Assembly (NCBI RefSeq): GCF_000224145.3
Contig: NC_020175.2
Span: 3,176,381-3,240,380, forward strand
Direction of reading: 5' to 3'
DNA length: 64,000 bases
Origin: Ciona intestinalis
Taxonomy: Eukaryota > Chordata > Ascidiacea > Phlebobranchia > Cionidae
A model generated the notes under the pieces. That model did no database searches and had not been told where the DNA came from. It saw only the letters and a list, made by a program, of their open reading frames with translations. Positions 1 to 10,201 of the stretch are shown one piece after another. A program made the translations under genes and the position numbers. Every line of letters starts with the position of its first letter. The stretch's first letter is position 1.

Positions 1-37
1 ACAATTACCAATGTAACTCGATGGCTAAATTTAAACA

Positions 38-412
38 CTAAGAACTCTGCTTTCTTTCACGAACTACTTTAACAGTTGTACCCTGGAAGCCCATTATTCC
101 TGCAGTTATTTCGTGAAACTGTAGGTAAAAACGGGTTCCAGAAACTCCTAACGCTTTTTGAAGAGGAGGCATCAAAAGCGCTGCAAGCTTTTCGCAGGTT
201 TCTGCGTTGAAGTCTACAATAGAAGTGACTGTACAGCAAGCACACGGCTCCTCACTTTCACCAAATGACATCCATAGATCTGTTAACACAGTAACGCAGA
301 TATTTGCTTTCGGTTTGTTGAGATGCTGCGATACAAGTTCAACCACTATCTCTTGTAAATCCGAAGCGATTTTGTCGCTTGAAACGTTGGTTTGTATCGT
401 AATTTCTGGCAT
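38..412 (-). CDS. MIF: Macrophage migration inhibitory factor (MIF) family tautomerase
   Basis: Single-exon gene for a 124-residue protein, close to the usual 115-residue MIF length. I start it at the ATG giving MPEITIQTNV, because MIF proteins need proline directly after the initiator Met as the catalytic base of keto-enol tautomerase activity; an in-frame ATG nine codons upstream would bury that proline. The invariant lysine region (NKPKANI, about residue 33) and the FGESEEPCACC block with a CxxC pair match MIF rather than D-dopachrome tautomerase, which lacks CxxC. MIF is a leaderless secreted cytokine-like trimer in animals. The C-terminus ends in a basic VVRERKQSS tail slightly longer than in vertebrates. 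Vertebrate MIF genes have introns; none is needed here. The gene lies head to head with the GMC oxidoreductase gene. Confidence 0.9.
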   Translation of the reverse strand: MPEITIQTNVSSDKIASDLQEIVVELVSQHLNKPKANICVTVLTDLWMSFGESEEPCACCTVTSIVDFNAETCEKLAALLMPPLQKALGVSGTRFYLQFHEITAGIMGFQGTTVKVVRERKQSS

Positions 413-853
413 CGCCACCTTTCTCCACAACTGCTTCAAATAAACCTCTCACTCCTGAAGTCGGGACAAATAAAATATTAATTTAATGCAAATTCAGCGG
501 AAAAGGTTTGTTTGTTGTGTAAATAAACAGCGTTCATGCGGAACATCACGTGCCAGTGCTTCCGATACTTTTCCTTGAATTTCTTAATGAAAGGCTCTTT
601 GCTACGCACCTCATTAATGCATATAGGTTTCTGATCATTTTTGCAAGCTTATTTTTATTTTATTACCTGATAAATTGCTAAAATACTGCTTTGGCAGTAA
701 AGTAAAAAAACCTGCTGCATGTCGCTGTTGCATTGTGGGCCAGGCACCGCAGTTGAAAAAATCGGGAAAGTCCCTTTATTTGTTTACATTTTTGACAAAG
801 CAGGTCTGAGGCTTTATAAAACGCGACAATTGTAAAATAGGTATCAAAACAAC
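413..853. promoter_or_regulatory. Divergent spacer between MIF and the GMC oxidoreductase gene
   Basis: These 441 bp separate two oppositely oriented start codons, so they must hold both promoters. I see no TATA box at a convincing distance. A CACGTG E-box-like motif lies near 548. ORFs in this stretch are unconvincing. Confidence 0.5.
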
Positions 854-3800
854 ATGAGCCGGCTTCTTTACACTGCAATTTTTATATTTGCGATAGGGTA
901 TGTCGTTCAACGGTTGCGCGTGCGGCATTACTCTATTTGCAGAGATGAAGCAGAAGAACAATATGACTTTATTATAGGTATATCTATTTTATGTTTTAGA
1001 TTGTACCTTTAAATGCTTCTATTATCTTTTACAGTTGGCGCTGGAACCACTGGCAGTGTGATAGCAAGTCGAATAAGCGAAATTCCTCATGTGAAGTAAG
1101 TGTGATATGACAGTACTTTATGGTACTGGGGGGACAGATGGGACACATTAAGCACATGAAATCAAAATATCCTGATCATGTTTTAAACAATTAATAATAG
1201 TCTATGAGAGTCATGAGGGTACGGTTTTATAAATCTTTGAATGTTCTTTGTTCACTACCAAATGTGGCAAGAAATTATAATAAAAAGTTGTCCCATCTTC
1301 CCCCACCCTACTAAACCTCTGTAGGGGGTGCGGTAATGTAAGGTTCAACGGTCGCGCCCATCTCAACGCATCGTGGCGGGGGTGCAGTAGATCCGTTCAC
1401 GCTAGCACCCATCGCAACGTAACGACTCCATAACGCTATACGTTGACAACTCATTTTATTAGCGGACCAACGAGCGGCATCAGGCTAGGGACAAACGTGA
1501 GGACAGCAAGAGTGTAAGAGAGCTCCTACTGCCCTCCAAACACAGAAAATAGGAGGGCTTTTATAGCATGAAATACATGTGCGAAAGCAGTAGCAGGAAA
1601 GAACGTTTTACACTGAAAAGTGGCGTCTGTTCGCCGAAGGGACGGACTAGGCAGATAGTTTCCCGTCTTGTTGAAAAAAACGCAAGATGTGTCGCTCAAT
1701 CATAAACACAGTTACGCCAGATGGAATACGACTGTTTAATATTCAATGTTTATGCATTAAGTTAATTTGGAAAACTATAATATATATCTGTGCTCGAAAC
1801 ACACTTAATCGCTACACCTCTTTGGTCCATATTTTCGCCTTTAACTGTTTTGCGTCTATATAACTTTCTAAACTTCGTTTTCCTCCTTAGAGTCCTATTA
1901 TTGGAGGCAGGAGAGGAAGATTCTCCAAACTTTCTCATTTCTACTCCTTCTCTTGTCACAGCTCTTCAGGCACAAAGCACTGACTGGAAATACCGAACCG
2001 TACCACAGAAATCTGCATGTCATTTTTCGAAAGATAACGTATGCTCACTGAAGTTATAAACTTAACATATGTGAAATTTATTTATACAGTGTAAAATTGA
2101 GATCTATTTTGTTATGGAAATGGAATGCACAACAGCGGTAAAATATTTTCAAGAAATTTCGGTTATTCTAATTGTAATATTACGAACTGTAGTTCTTCAA
2201 AATAAGGTCTAGAGCGGACGTGTGGTCTATAGCAGGCAACATACGGTCTGCGGGCCAAATGAAGTTCGCAAAGAAAAGTTGTGCCCGGGAAGCTAGCAGC
2301 ATATTTTTACCTGATTTTTTTGATATGACAATAAATTTATATAGCATTTTTTTTCAGAATTTTTACCTGGCCCTCTTGTAATAAAGGTTGCACACCCCTG
2401 GTCTAGAGTAATCTGTTCACGGCAATAGAACTAATTTTTAATTATTTTTTTTTATTTTTATATATTAACTTTACATTTAAAAATTATTAGGTTGCTTTCT
2501 GGCCACGTGGTAAAGTACTTGGTGGGTCAAGTTCCATTAACTACATGGTGTATGCTCGAGGCAGTAGATATGATTACGATGCTTGGGAGCTGTACGGAGG
2601 TACTGGATGGGGTTTTGACAATGTTGAATCGTATTTTAAAAAAGCGGAACAAGTAATTTTGAAACCAAATGAAGCTTCAAGCCTTGGTAAAGAAGGGCCG
2701 CTAAAAATGGAGACTGGTTTCATTAATAAGGCTACAGAGTGGTTTTTAAAAGCTGGAATTGATATAGGTATGTATGTAACCAGTGGCACAGCCAGAAAAA
2801 AATAGGGGGGTGGGGGTTAATCAAAAAAATTAAAAAAAAAAAATTATTTTTTTAAAATTATTATTTCTTTTGGTTTCAAAGGGGGGGGGGGTCGCGACAC
2901 CCTAAACCCCCCTGGCTGCACCACTGTGTGTAACCTTGTTGTTTTTATTCAATTCTGTGGTAAAAGTTTAATGTAACTTTATCTTAGTTAAGATTTAATG
3001 TAATGTGTCTTAAATTTGTGCATATTTCTGTTTTTGCGTTGTGTATCACATGGATAAATAATGAGATTTAAAGCTTGTTGTTGCTTTAGGATATCATCGT
3101 AGGCATTTGTGTTTATGGAGAAAATGTTTAATTGCAACAGCCTACTCTGTGTAAATTGTCAGCCATGCAAAAATAATCACTTACAAATTAATGCTTGGTA
3201 AAATGGACTTATAAATTGTTACATTTGTGTTTAATCTTTGATTTGCCAAGAATACTGGATTTACATTCATTTAATTGATTTTTAAAGTTATAAAATAGCC
3301 GAATGAAATTCATTAACTTGTTTTTTTTAAGTAAAAAAATAGGAGATTTACATTCATTCACTTGATTATTTTTCAAGGTTATAAATTATTTGATTATAAT
3401 GCTGGGACTGGGGATGGGTTTTCTGTTGCAAAACATACATTGAAAGATGGTACAAGGCAAAGTGCATCTTTAAGTTACCTGCATTCTGTAGCAAATGAAA
3501 GGTAAATATGAGTTTTTTTCTAACAGAAAAAAACGCTACAACGCAACTTGGATTTTAAGTTACTGATCTCTTCTAGTATTGGTAAATATAAGTGTAGTAA
3601 CATGCAAATTTCTAAATCACCTTTAGCACATAATATTAAAATATCCTAATCATGTTTTAAACAAATCTGGCACAAAGTTGGTATATATATACTAGAATGG
3701 GGAAAGATGGGACACCTTTCATTCTATTTTTTCTTGTTTCTTTGGTATAAACAAAAAATATTTAATGAATTATAAAACTGTATCCTCACGACTCCCATAG

Positions 3801-6800
3801 ATCGTTGTTACCTGTTTAAAATACGATCAGTATATTTGGATATTGTGTGCTAAAGGTGTCCTATCTTTCCCCACCCTACTCTACCAATACACATTTTGTT
3901 TTTTTCAGACCAAACCTGCACATTATAAGTGGGGCTCATGTACAAAAAATTCTATTCAACGATAATAAGGATGTACCTAGAGCAGTAGGTGTCAAATATG
4001 TGAAAAACGGTGATACCTTTAAAGTGATGGCATCTAAAGAGGTTATTGTAAGTGGAGGAGCGATTGGTACACCTCATCTACTTTTGGTTTCTGGAATAGG
4101 ACCTAAAAAGCAGTTAGAGGACTTTAAGGTAATCGGATATGAAGTTACCGTATAAATGATGTGTTAAACATGATGTTATGTTATTGTATAAAGTTGACTT
4201 AAAACGGGATTGGAAGCAATTTTAGTATTTATATTTTTATCACATTGTCTATGCAAAAAGTTAAAAGTTTTTAAATTAATTAATATTTGTGGTGTTAAAG
4301 GAAAAATTATAAGTTTCATTAGTAGCATTCAGCTTACAAATTGCTGACAATAAATTGGAGTTAAAAGTTAATAAAAAGGGATTTTCAGTTTTTCAGTACA
4401 AAAAAGGTAAAGCAATGTGATATAAATTGCTGCAAAAGCACAACCATCTTGTAATGTAATGTAAATGTAATGTATGAATGTAACTTACTTACTTTATCCT
4501 CGCGTGGCCGGAAAACGACAGTCGTTATAACACAAGTGTTCTGTTTCTCAGACACCTCGCGCCAGCTTACGAGTTACCAAGTATGTTACTTTGTGGGTGA
4601 TTATTTTTGGTGTATGTTTGGTAATTTAGACAATTTATCAGTGGTGTATGGGTTGGAGCAATTGCCGTTAAGTGTCTTGCTCAAGGACACATACGCCCAC
4701 AATGGTAGCTGCGACGAGCCTTGAACCCATTACCTCTGGGTTAGAGGCAGGCGCGCTAACCACTGTATGTTACTTTGTGGGTGATTATTTTTGGTGTATG
4801 TTTGGTAATTTAGACAATTTATCAGTGGTGTATGGGTTGGAGCAATTGCCGTTAAGTGTCTTGCTCAAGGACACATACGCCCACAATGGTAGCTGCGACG
4901 AGCCTTGAACCCATTACCTCTGGGTTAGAGGCAGGCGCGCTAACCACTACGCCACGGCGCGCTAACCACTACGCCACAGCGCCGGACTTGTAAAATAATT
5001 AAACATTGTTTTAATATTTTGACAACATTTTGTTTGATTTGTCACCCAGGTAGATGTTGTTGCTGACTTGCCAGGAGTTGGATCCAATTTACAAGATCAT
5101 CTTTTCGTTCCTGTTGGATTTAGCTCAGAGTATGACAATATTACTGAATCTGTAATGAACTGGTGGACCCTTGTAAGTTTTATCAATTTAAGTTATTAAA
5201 TTTGCTTTTATTGTTTCGAGTATTGGTCTAACTCTGGCCAACATTTCATATTGTGCTTTCCCAATGGTCTCTCAATGATCCACTAAATACGAATAATAAA
5301 CATTTGGACATGCTTTAAATTTCCATAGTACTTTATTTGTGTAAATGTACCTTACATTGTAGGGTAAACACATTGAAACTAAAAACACATTAATTTTAGC
5401 ACAGTTATTTTCAATATACAGGGTATGAAAATAGTTTCAAACGCAGGGTATGAAAATACTTTTATATACAGGAAATAAAAATACTTTTATATACAGGGTA
5501 TAAAAATACTTTTTTTACAGGGTAAAAAAATAGCTTTTTTTTAACCCTTTTACCCCATCTTTGCAGTTATCACCGAAAAACATTTTATCTTATCTGTATA
5601 ATGGTTCTGGTCCATTAGCAACCTCTACAATAGAAGGGATTGCTTTGTTGAATCTTTCATCAAAATTAGAAGCTGATAAACCGTAAGTTAAAAAAGTTTA
5701 TTGTGACATGTGTCCAAGAAAAAGAACTGTATAACCTTCTGAGATCATTCATGGCACACTCTTAAAGAATTCTGCGAAAAAGTGCTTTAAGTTCATTGCT
5801 TATTTGATATACTATGAAAAAATGAATAAATAAATGTAATTTACTTTATCCTGGCGAGGTCCGAAAACAACGGTCGTTATAACACGGGTGTACACCTTGT
5901 CCCAGCTTACAAGTTACCATGTATGTTACTTTGTTGGTGATCTTTAATTTAGTTTCTTTAATTTAGTTTCTGCCTAATTAAAAATGACATTCGAAAATAA
6001 TTCTCATGACACAACATACGAATGTATCTGTTTATACTTACGCCAATGTATTTTTTATTAGGCTTGATTGGCCAGACATTCACTTTATCATGCAAGCATT
6101 ACAATGGAATGTTAAAAGCAGGATGCATCTTGATACATTGAGAAACAATTTTAATTTTAAAGAAAGTGTAAGTGGATTCTACAGTTTTATTAAAAAAATG
6201 GTAAAGGTTCCATTTGAATAACTGGCTCATATTGCTAGAATTAGCAAAATATGTATAGTTGGTGGGGAAAGATGGGACACCTTTTCCTTCTGTTTTTTCG
6301 TCCCATTTGGTAGTGAACAAATAACATTCAAAGAATTATAAAATTGTATCTTTACAACACCCATAGACCGTTGTTAATTTTTAAAACACGATCAGGATAT
6401 TTGGATATTATGTGCTAAAGCTAAAGGTATCTCGTCTTCCCCTACCCTACTATATATATTTGCTTCACCAATATTTATGCACGTTTTATATGAAACAGAG
6501 GTTACAAAACAAGACAATTTGAAAATATGTCCAATACTTAGCATATTAGCATCTACTTTCAGTATTATTAACATTCATGCGTATAAAATCTAATAAAAAC
6601 ATGTGCGCAATTTTATAATAAAAAAATTGTAATAAAGAGTTTCTGCATGTTTGTATATTCACTTTGCTTTTATTTATTTTCCCCCAGATATTGACAAAGA
6701 CATTGAAAATTGATTAAGAAAAATGGTCTTATTTTATTTATTTTCCCCCAGATATTGACAAAGACATTGAAAATTGATCAAGAAAAATGGTCTGATTTTA

Positions 6801-8784
6801 ACATCTTACTAGCTCTATCTCACCCCCACAGTAGAGGCTCAATTACTTTAAACAGTCCCGATATAAATGTACATCCTACTATAGACCCACGATATTTGGA
6901 AGATGACAGGGACATAAAAATAATTTTAAAAGGTGAATGAATAAATTCTTAGATTTAATTTAATTATCCTCATGTGACAGGCAATAGCAGTCATTATAGT
7001 GACTTATTTCATAAACTTTGTTCCAATTTTTACAAGTTATTATATATATATGGACCTTTTAATTTTTTTTTATTGTTTTTTTGGCATAAACATATATTTA
7101 AATTTAGATATAACTACTTTACAGCTTTTAAAGTTTTGGAGAAACTAGAGCAATCTGCAACTTACAAATCGCGTGGGATAAAAATGTCAATTGATCACAC
7201 TGGATGTGAAAATACAACAGCCATAAGGTAAATATGACTATACATGTGGATTGTAATTAAATGTGTCTAGACTTCACAATGTTAGAAGTGTTGTGTAAAC
7301 TTTATATTACCATAATGCGAAGATTACAATACTTTTTTTTTATTTAGTTGAAAGATTTGGTAATAAACGTACTTTTTTATTAATTTGTGTTGTTTTCTCT
7401 ACAACTTGGCCCACAATTGGTCTTCACCATGATAAAAACATACTATATATTTGTTTTATCATTTAGATGAAAGATTTGGTGATAAATGTACTTTTTTATA
7501 AATTTGTGTCGTTTTTTCTACAACGTTGCCCACAGTTGGTCTTTACCATGCATAATAAAAACATTAAAATACATATAACAGATTTGGTTGTAAATGTAAT
7601 TTTTTTTATTTGTGGTTTTTTCTTGATGGCATTAATACTTGTGTTACAGCCTCATAATAATCATATGCGTGTCTGTGAGTCATTTGACTCATTTCAGTAA
7701 ACAGGAAATACATAAAAAAAACACAGAAAATACACGTTTATTTTGTCAATGACGTGGCAGTTTTATCAAATTTTCGTAATGTGTGTAACAATAAGACAAA
7801 TTTGTTGTTGTTTTGCCAATTAATTCTTAGTACATAATACATGCTTTCAAAATGTGACAAGGTTTAGTACTTTATTAATAAATAAATATATAAATGTAAC
7901 TTATTTACCCTGGTGTGCCTAGAAAACGACAGCCGTTATAACATGGGTGTTCTGTTTGATACACCTTGTGACGCTTACGAGTTACCATGCATGTTACTTT
8001 GTGGGGGATTGTTTTTGGGGGATTGTTATAATATTTTTTTATGTATTAGTGACCAATGGGTTGGAGCAATTGCCGTTAAGTGTTTTGCCCAAGAACACAT
8101 ACGCCCACAATGATAGCGGCGAAGAGCCCTACTTTATAATCACTACATTTTACCAAAAAAACTTTCTAATTACAGAAGTGACGCATACTACGAATGTGTG
8201 GCACGATTTTTCACACTCACTGAATACCATCCGTGCTGCACAGCTAAAATGGGTCGCTCAGATGATGTTATGGCTGTGACAGACCCAAGACTTCGGTAAG
8301 TGAACATAAGTGTACCCTGACTCCATATATTTTTATAATAGTAAAAACCCTATTACAATTTAGTACTAGGCTATTCAAAATTCACCTAAATTTATGAATA
8401 AATGAATAAATGTAACTTGTTTTATCCTCCCCTGACGGGAAACAGCAGTCGTTATAACCCAGGTGTTCTGTTTCATACACTTCGTGGCAGCTTTTGGGTT
8501 ACCAGGAATGTAACTTTGTGGATAGTTGTTTTTTGGGGGGATTTTTTTGTTGTTGTTTTTATGTATGTTTGACAATTTAGACAACCCACATATTTAATTA
8601 ATTAAACAATGAATTAAGTTATAATTGATACATGTATGCTTTTTACAGAGTATACAAAGTGGCTGGGCTGCGGTTGGCAGACGCCTCAGTTTGGCCAACA
8701 ATAACATCAGCAAACACGCAAGCACCTTGCTACATGGTGGGTGAAAAGGCAGCAGACATGATCAAGCAAGATTGGAACTTGTAA
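854..8784 (+). CDS. GMC-family FAD oxidoreductase (choline/glucose dehydrogenase-like), 13 exons
   Basis: Exons: 854-977, 1035-1095, 1891-2038, 2491-2767, 3378-3501, 3909-4128, 5050-5172, 5567-5682, 6062-6167, 6752-6932, 7125-7227, 8176-8295, 8649-8784. All introns are GT-AG and the frame closes to a 612-residue protein, typical of the family. Residues 1-20 ([18 protein letters not shown]) look like a signal peptide or membrane anchor. The FAD dinucleotide motif [12 protein letters not shown] spans residues 38-49. GMC signature 1 ([13 protein letters not shown]) is at about 118-130 and signature 2 ([15 protein letters not shown]) at about 295-309. The active-site pair is visible as His546 ([10 protein letters not shown]) and Asn590 (ANTQAPCYM). 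Such enzymes oxidise an alcohol while reducing FAD; the substrate cannot be told from sequence. Introns hold SINEs, MITEs, a hAT-like element and a decayed copy of the start of exon 10. Confidence 0.92.
1123..1313 (+). mobile_element. TIR MITE copy (Cimi-1-like)
   Basis: Full-length copy in GMC intron 2. It has imperfect inverted ends, GGGACAGATGGGACAC and the complementary GTCCCATCTTCCCCCACCC, around the AT-rich core found in about 23 places in this window. '+' here means the core reads toward ATATCCTGATC. Confidence 0.8.
2207..2408. mobile_element. Short hAT-like element with a perfect 8-bp target duplication
   Basis: The 186-bp body (2215-2400) is flanked by identical GTCTAGAG octamers at 2207-2214 and 2401-2408. 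The right end reads GGTTGCACACCCCTG, a hAT-type terminus; the left end is more diverged. It is non-autonomous and lies in GMC intron 3. Confidence 0.65.
2773..2934. mobile_element. Short hAT-like MITE (CAGTGGCACAGCCAG ends)
   Basis: The body (2781-2926) begins CAGTGGCACAGCCAG and ends CTGGCTGCACCACTG, a clear inverted repeat, with long A/T and G tracts inside. Flanks TATGTAAC and TGTGTAAC (7 of 8 identical) look like an 8-bp target duplication. It starts 13 bp after the donor of GMC exon 4. A left-end fragment of the same family lies near 25814. Confidence 0.7.
3616..3667 (+). mobile_element. MITE fragment
   Basis: About 50 bp of MITE core (CACCTTTAGCACATAAT to TTTTAAACAA) lacking its right half, just upstream of a full copy in the opposite orientation. 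Confidence 0.6.
3691..3883 (-). mobile_element. TIR MITE copy (Cimi-1-like)
   Basis: Full-length copy in GMC intron 5 with ends AATGGGGAAAGATGGGACACC and the complementary right end. It stops about 25 bp before the acceptor of exon 6. Confidence 0.8.
4474..4983 (-). mobile_element. tRNA-headed SINE with an exact internal duplication
   Basis: Read on the minus strand it begins with a tRNA-like head: a GGCGTAGTGGTTAGCGCG A-box-like region, then GGTTCAAGGCTCG as B box. It runs through a body to an AAGTAAGTTACATT tail. A 184-bp stretch (4581-4764) is repeated without visible change at 4765-4948, and the head remnant is also partly repeated. Lies in GMC intron 6. Confidence 0.85.
5419..5535. repeat. 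Minisatellite of about 30-bp units next to an acceptor
   Basis: Four to five degenerate units of the type TATACAGGGTATGAAAATACTTT run up to the polypyrimidine tract of GMC exon 8. Several units contain a ..TACAG|G acceptor-like core. Confidence 0.7.
5823..5942 (-). mobile_element. SINE fragment (tail half)
   Basis: Contains the tail half of the SINE (GTAATTTACTTTATCC, then GTCGTTATAACACGGGTG) in GMC intron 8; the tRNA-like head is missing. Confidence 0.7.
6255..6454 (-). mobile_element. TIR MITE copy (Cimi-1-like)
   Basis: Full-length copy in GMC intron 9 with TATAGTTGGTGGGGAAAGAT at the left and CTACCCTACTATA at the right. Confidence 0.8.
6668..6739 (+). repeat. Decayed duplicate of the GMC exon 10 acceptor and exon start
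   Basis: The stretch TTTATTTATTTTCCCCCAG followed by ATATTGACAAAGACATTG occurs twice, with acceptors at 6687/6688 and 6751/6752 (64-bp period). The upstream copy reads into an in-frame TAA after about 11 codons; the downstream copy is the functional exon 10 start. Confidence 0.85.
7344..7610 (+). repeat. Direct repeat of about 120 bp in GMC intron 11
   Basis: Two diverged copies of a unit beginning GAAAGATTTGGTRATAAAYGT and containing GCCCACARTTGGTCTT, plus a third partial start near 7579. Confidence 0.7.
7880..8132 (-). mobile_element. SINE copy
   Basis: Near full-length SINE on the minus strand, with tail, body and part of the head (CCCACAATGATAGCGGCGAAGAG). It ends about 43 bp before GMC exon 12. 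Confidence 0.75.
8393..8586 (-). mobile_element. SINE fragment
   Basis: Tail and body of the SINE (GTAACTTGTTTTATCC.. to ..GACAATTTAGACAACCC) in the last GMC intron; the head is missing. Confidence 0.7.
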
Positions 8785-8792
8785 TAAGACTG

Positions 8793-9078
8793 AATGTACA
8801 TTTTGAGATTATTATTTAGTTAAAACAAAATTTAGTTAAAATGCTTCTGAGTGTACATTTTGAGATTTAGTCATGTTTTGCAGATTTTTTGTAAAGCATT
8901 CATTTAGTTATCATTCGGTCAAAAAATTCTAAATGTACATTTCAAGATTCTATTATGTTTTGCAGATTTTTTGTAAAGCAGTCATTTAGTTATCATTTTA
9001 TCAAAAAATTCTGAATGTACATTTTGAGATTTAACTATGTTTTGCAGATATTTTTGTAAAGCATTCATTTAGTTAATA
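8793..9078 (+). repeat. Tandem repeat of about 100 bp, three units, in the GMC 3' region
   Basis: Units contain TGTACATTTTGAGATT, then ATGTTTTGCAGATTTTTTGT and AAAGCATTCATTTAGTTA. A related single unit lies at 39925-39975 after ATG10. Confidence 0.75.
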
Positions 9079-9618
9079 TAATGCAACGATTCTATTTGAA
9101 TGAGAGACTGACATTGCCATTGGGCAAAATATATATTTTATATTATACAATCTGCTGGATTTTGTCACTGGGATTTTCTAACCTAAACCATAGACAATTT
9201 TTAATTTAAAAACTACAAGTGTGTAATTATATAAATTGACAGGTATATTTAAAATATTTCTTTTCAATTTCTTTTATATTTTTTCATTGTTTGCAGTGAT
9301 CACTCTACTTATTATATTAATCAGACTATAATATTATATGATTTTATGTAAGGCTTAATACTGTAACCAAGAAAAGTATTTTTTTAATAATTTTATTGCT
9401 TTTAAAGTTTGACATTCTTCTAAATGCGCTAGTCAGTTACTAAAGTAATAATTTTGTAATTATTTTTTATATGGAAACCTATGCAGCACATTATAATTAA
9501 CTGTTGTGACATTGTACCTGCGCTTTTAAATAAAAGGAACAGCATATTGGTGTTGTTATAAGTAAAAGAATATTTAACACATGTTTTAGCTTGTCATCAA
9601 AATTATAGCAGATATTTT

Positions 9619-9895
9619 TTTATCCTGGCGTGGCCAAAAACGACAGTGGTTATAACACGGGTGTTCATACACCTTGTGCCAGCTTTCGAGTTACCATGTA
9701 TGTTACTTTGTGGGTGATTATTTTTTATGTATGTTTGGTAATTTAGACAATCTATCAGTGGTGTATGGGTTGGAGCAATTGTCGTTAAGTGTCTTGCCTA
9801 AGGACACATATGCGCACAATGGTAGCAGCATCAAGCCTTGAACCCATTAGCTCTGGGTTAGAGGCAGGTGCGCTAACCACTTTGCCACGGCGCCG
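9619..9895 (-). mobile_element. SINE copy, full length
   Basis: Complete minus-strand SINE from the tail (TATCCTGGCGTGGCC) to the tRNA-like head (CGCTAACCACTTTGCCACGG). Confidence 0.85.
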
Positions 9896-10201
9896 CACAT
9901 ATTAGTCCTAATGGCTTTCTAAAATCTATTTACACAAGTACAAACTTATAAATAGTACACATACATTTCCATAATAAGTTTAACTTGAATGTTTGTTTTC
10001 TTGGTGAAGCGGCCACATGTTTTTCCGTTACGATTAAATATAAATATGTTTTTAACCGTAAGCGTGTTTTAACAACTGTTGTCGCGGCATCCCGTCTTTT
10101 TGTTTGAAAAACTTTCATCTTCGCTCAAAAAAGATGGTGCTTGCTGCATAACATAGATTATTGCTTGAAAAACAACTCGGTCTCCAGGTTTATTTATTTG
10201 A

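Larger units (their letters stand above)
8785..10201. other. Convergent spacer between GMC gene and NOC2L
   Basis: Holds the 3' ends of two convergent genes. It contains a triple repeat (8793-9078) and a full SINE (9619-9895), and no convincing ORF. Confidence 0.6.

Noticed and set aside
4470-4908. Two overlapping ORFs of about 80 residues
   Set aside because: Both translate SINE sequence and owe their similarity to the 184-bp duplication.
4900-4983. tRNA gene
   Set aside because: A- and B-box-like motifs are present, but the cloverleaf is incomplete and the sequence continues into the SINE body; all copies are SINE heads.
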